A stretch of 64,000 nucleotides of DNA from Astropecten irregularis (taxonomy: Eukaryota > Echinodermata > Asteroidea > Paxillosida > Astropectinidae), in NCBI GenBank assembly GCA_963971285.1, contig OZ020250.1, positions 10,958,499-11,022,498 of the forward strand, in the 5' to 3' direction. The notes under the pieces are model-generated. The model made no database searches, was not told where the DNA came from, and worked only from the letters and a program-made list of their open reading frames with translations. Shown piece by piece: positions 63,090 through 64,000 of this stretch; position 1 is the first letter of the stretch, and each line of letters begins with the position of its first letter. The translations under genes and the position numbers were made by a program.

Positions 63090-64000
63090 AGTCAATTTTG
63101 TAACCAGCATATCTCGAGAACAACAAAGGCTATGAATATGATTCTTTTTGCAAAGGCTTAGTAGCATCATGTAGTTGTGCATGCTGCCAAAAAATTTACC
63201 GTGACGTCATCATGACGTCATCAAAAATGCTGATTTTATTATTAGCAGCATATCTCGAGAACGGTAAGTGCTACGGTAATGATTCTTTTCGTAAAAGCTT
63301 TGTTACATCATGTAGTTGTGCATGCTGCCACGAAATTTACAGTGACGTCATCATGACGTCATCAAAAATGCTGATTTTATTATTAGCAGCATATCTCGAG
63401 AACAGTAAGTGCTACGGTAATGATTCTTTTTGCAAAGGCTTAGTAGCATCATGTAGTTGTGCATGGTGCCAAAAAAATTACCGTGACGTCATCATGACGT
63501 CATCAAAAATGCTGATTTTATTATTAGCAGCATATCTCGAGAACGGTAAGTGCTACGGTAATGATTCTTTTCGTAAAAGCTTTGTTACATCATGTAGTTG
63601 TGCATGCTGCCACGAAATTTACAGTGACGTCATCATGACGTCATCAAAAATGCTGATTTTATTATTAGCAGCATATCTCGAGAACGGTAAGTGCTACGGT
63701 AATGATTCTTTTTGTAAAAGCTTTGTTACATCATGTAGTTGTGCATGCTGCCCCTAAATTTACAGTGACGTCATCATGACGTCATCAAAAAAGGTAATTT
63801 TTGGTTTATAGCAGTATATCTCGAGAACGGTAAGTGCTACGGTATTGGTTCTTTTTGTAAAAGCTTTGTTAGACCCTGTAGATTTGCATGCTGTTGTGAA
63901 ATTAACTGTGACGTCATTATGACGTCATCAAAAGGCATAATTTATGATTGCAGCATATCTTGAGAATGACAAAAGCTATGGTAATGATTCTTTTCACAAA
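63090..64000 (+). repeat. 141-bp satellite array, right block (runs off the window)
   Basis: The double TGACGTCA motif recurs at about 63201, 63343, 63484, 63626, 63768 and 63909, a period of 141-142 bp. Each unit reads ATATCTCGAGAACGGTAAGT, then CTACGGTAATGATTC, AAAGCTTTGTTACATC and GTAGTTGTGCATGCTGCC. Since 141 is divisible by three, a 181-codon ORF (63212-63757) appears by chance. The array continues past the end of the window. Confidence 0.92.

Noticed and set aside
63212-63757. 181-codon ORF of four near-identical 47-residue repeats
   Set aside because: The 141-bp satellite period is divisible by three, so any open unit gives a long ORF. The family is non-coding elsewhere.

Overview
This window reads as intergenic or accessory DNA from an animal genome, most likely a marine invertebrate. 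I found no convincing single-copy host gene. Almost everything recognisable is a mobile element or its debris: LTR retrotransposons, non-LTR (LINE) retrotransposons, a tRNA-derived SINE, a Transib/RAG1-type transposase remnant, Polinton/Maverick fragments, many short inverted-repeat elements and several satellites. A deuterostome host (echinoderm, hemichordate or cephalochordate) is plausible from the element mix and the frequent TAGGCCTA octamer at 20-21 kb and 31 kb, but that is inference.

Layout. 0-9 kb: dispersed repeats, a SINE, a Ty3/gypsy remnant, then a broken Transib/RAG1-like transposase (4.3-9.0 kb) split by a near-perfect 950-bp tandem duplication of a 131-bp repeat array, one copy of which carries a later MITE. 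9.8-15.4 kb: mariner-like and other MITEs, then two head-to-head LINE copies. 15.4-21.4 kb: gene-free DNA with several foldback elements and a 1.2-kb element with about 290-bp terminal inverted repeats. 21.45-30.5 kb: a young 9.06-kb Ty3/gypsy element whose LTRs appear to differ only in a poly-C run. It has gag, a GGGAAAC -1 frameshift site, pol with a repetitive C-terminal tail, and an extra ORF encoding a two-finger C2H2 protein where env would sit. 30.8-33.2 kb: small DNA transposons, including a Drosophila FB-like foldback element. 33.2-46.8 kb: a nested stack in which an old Mag-like Ty3 element is interrupted by a LINE, by a second Mag-like element on the minus strand (178-bp LTRs, TSD ATCGA) and by a 763-bp element with a 9-bp TSD. 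47-48 kb: an inverted relative of the 31.4-32.4 kb repeat. 50-55.7 kb: minus-strand Polinton debris (integrase, ATPase, major capsid) with a LINE 5' end and a DNA element inserted. 55.8-57.8 kb: inverted copies of the 5-6 kb repeat, a MITE and a gag-like fragment. 59-64 kb: eleven copies of a 28-29 bp palindrome set in (ATT)n, a 141-bp satellite and a roughly 19-20 bp minisatellite.

The genes do not form a cellular pathway. Each block is the replication or packaging machinery of a different element, and most are broken. The parts most worth following are the Transib/RAG1-like remnant, the zinc-finger ORF in the young Ty3 element, the family with palindromic TAGTCTTG ends and 9-bp duplications, and the palindrome/satellite complex at the right end. 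Sequence comparisons were done by eye, so boundaries are approximate unless a target-site duplication fixes them.
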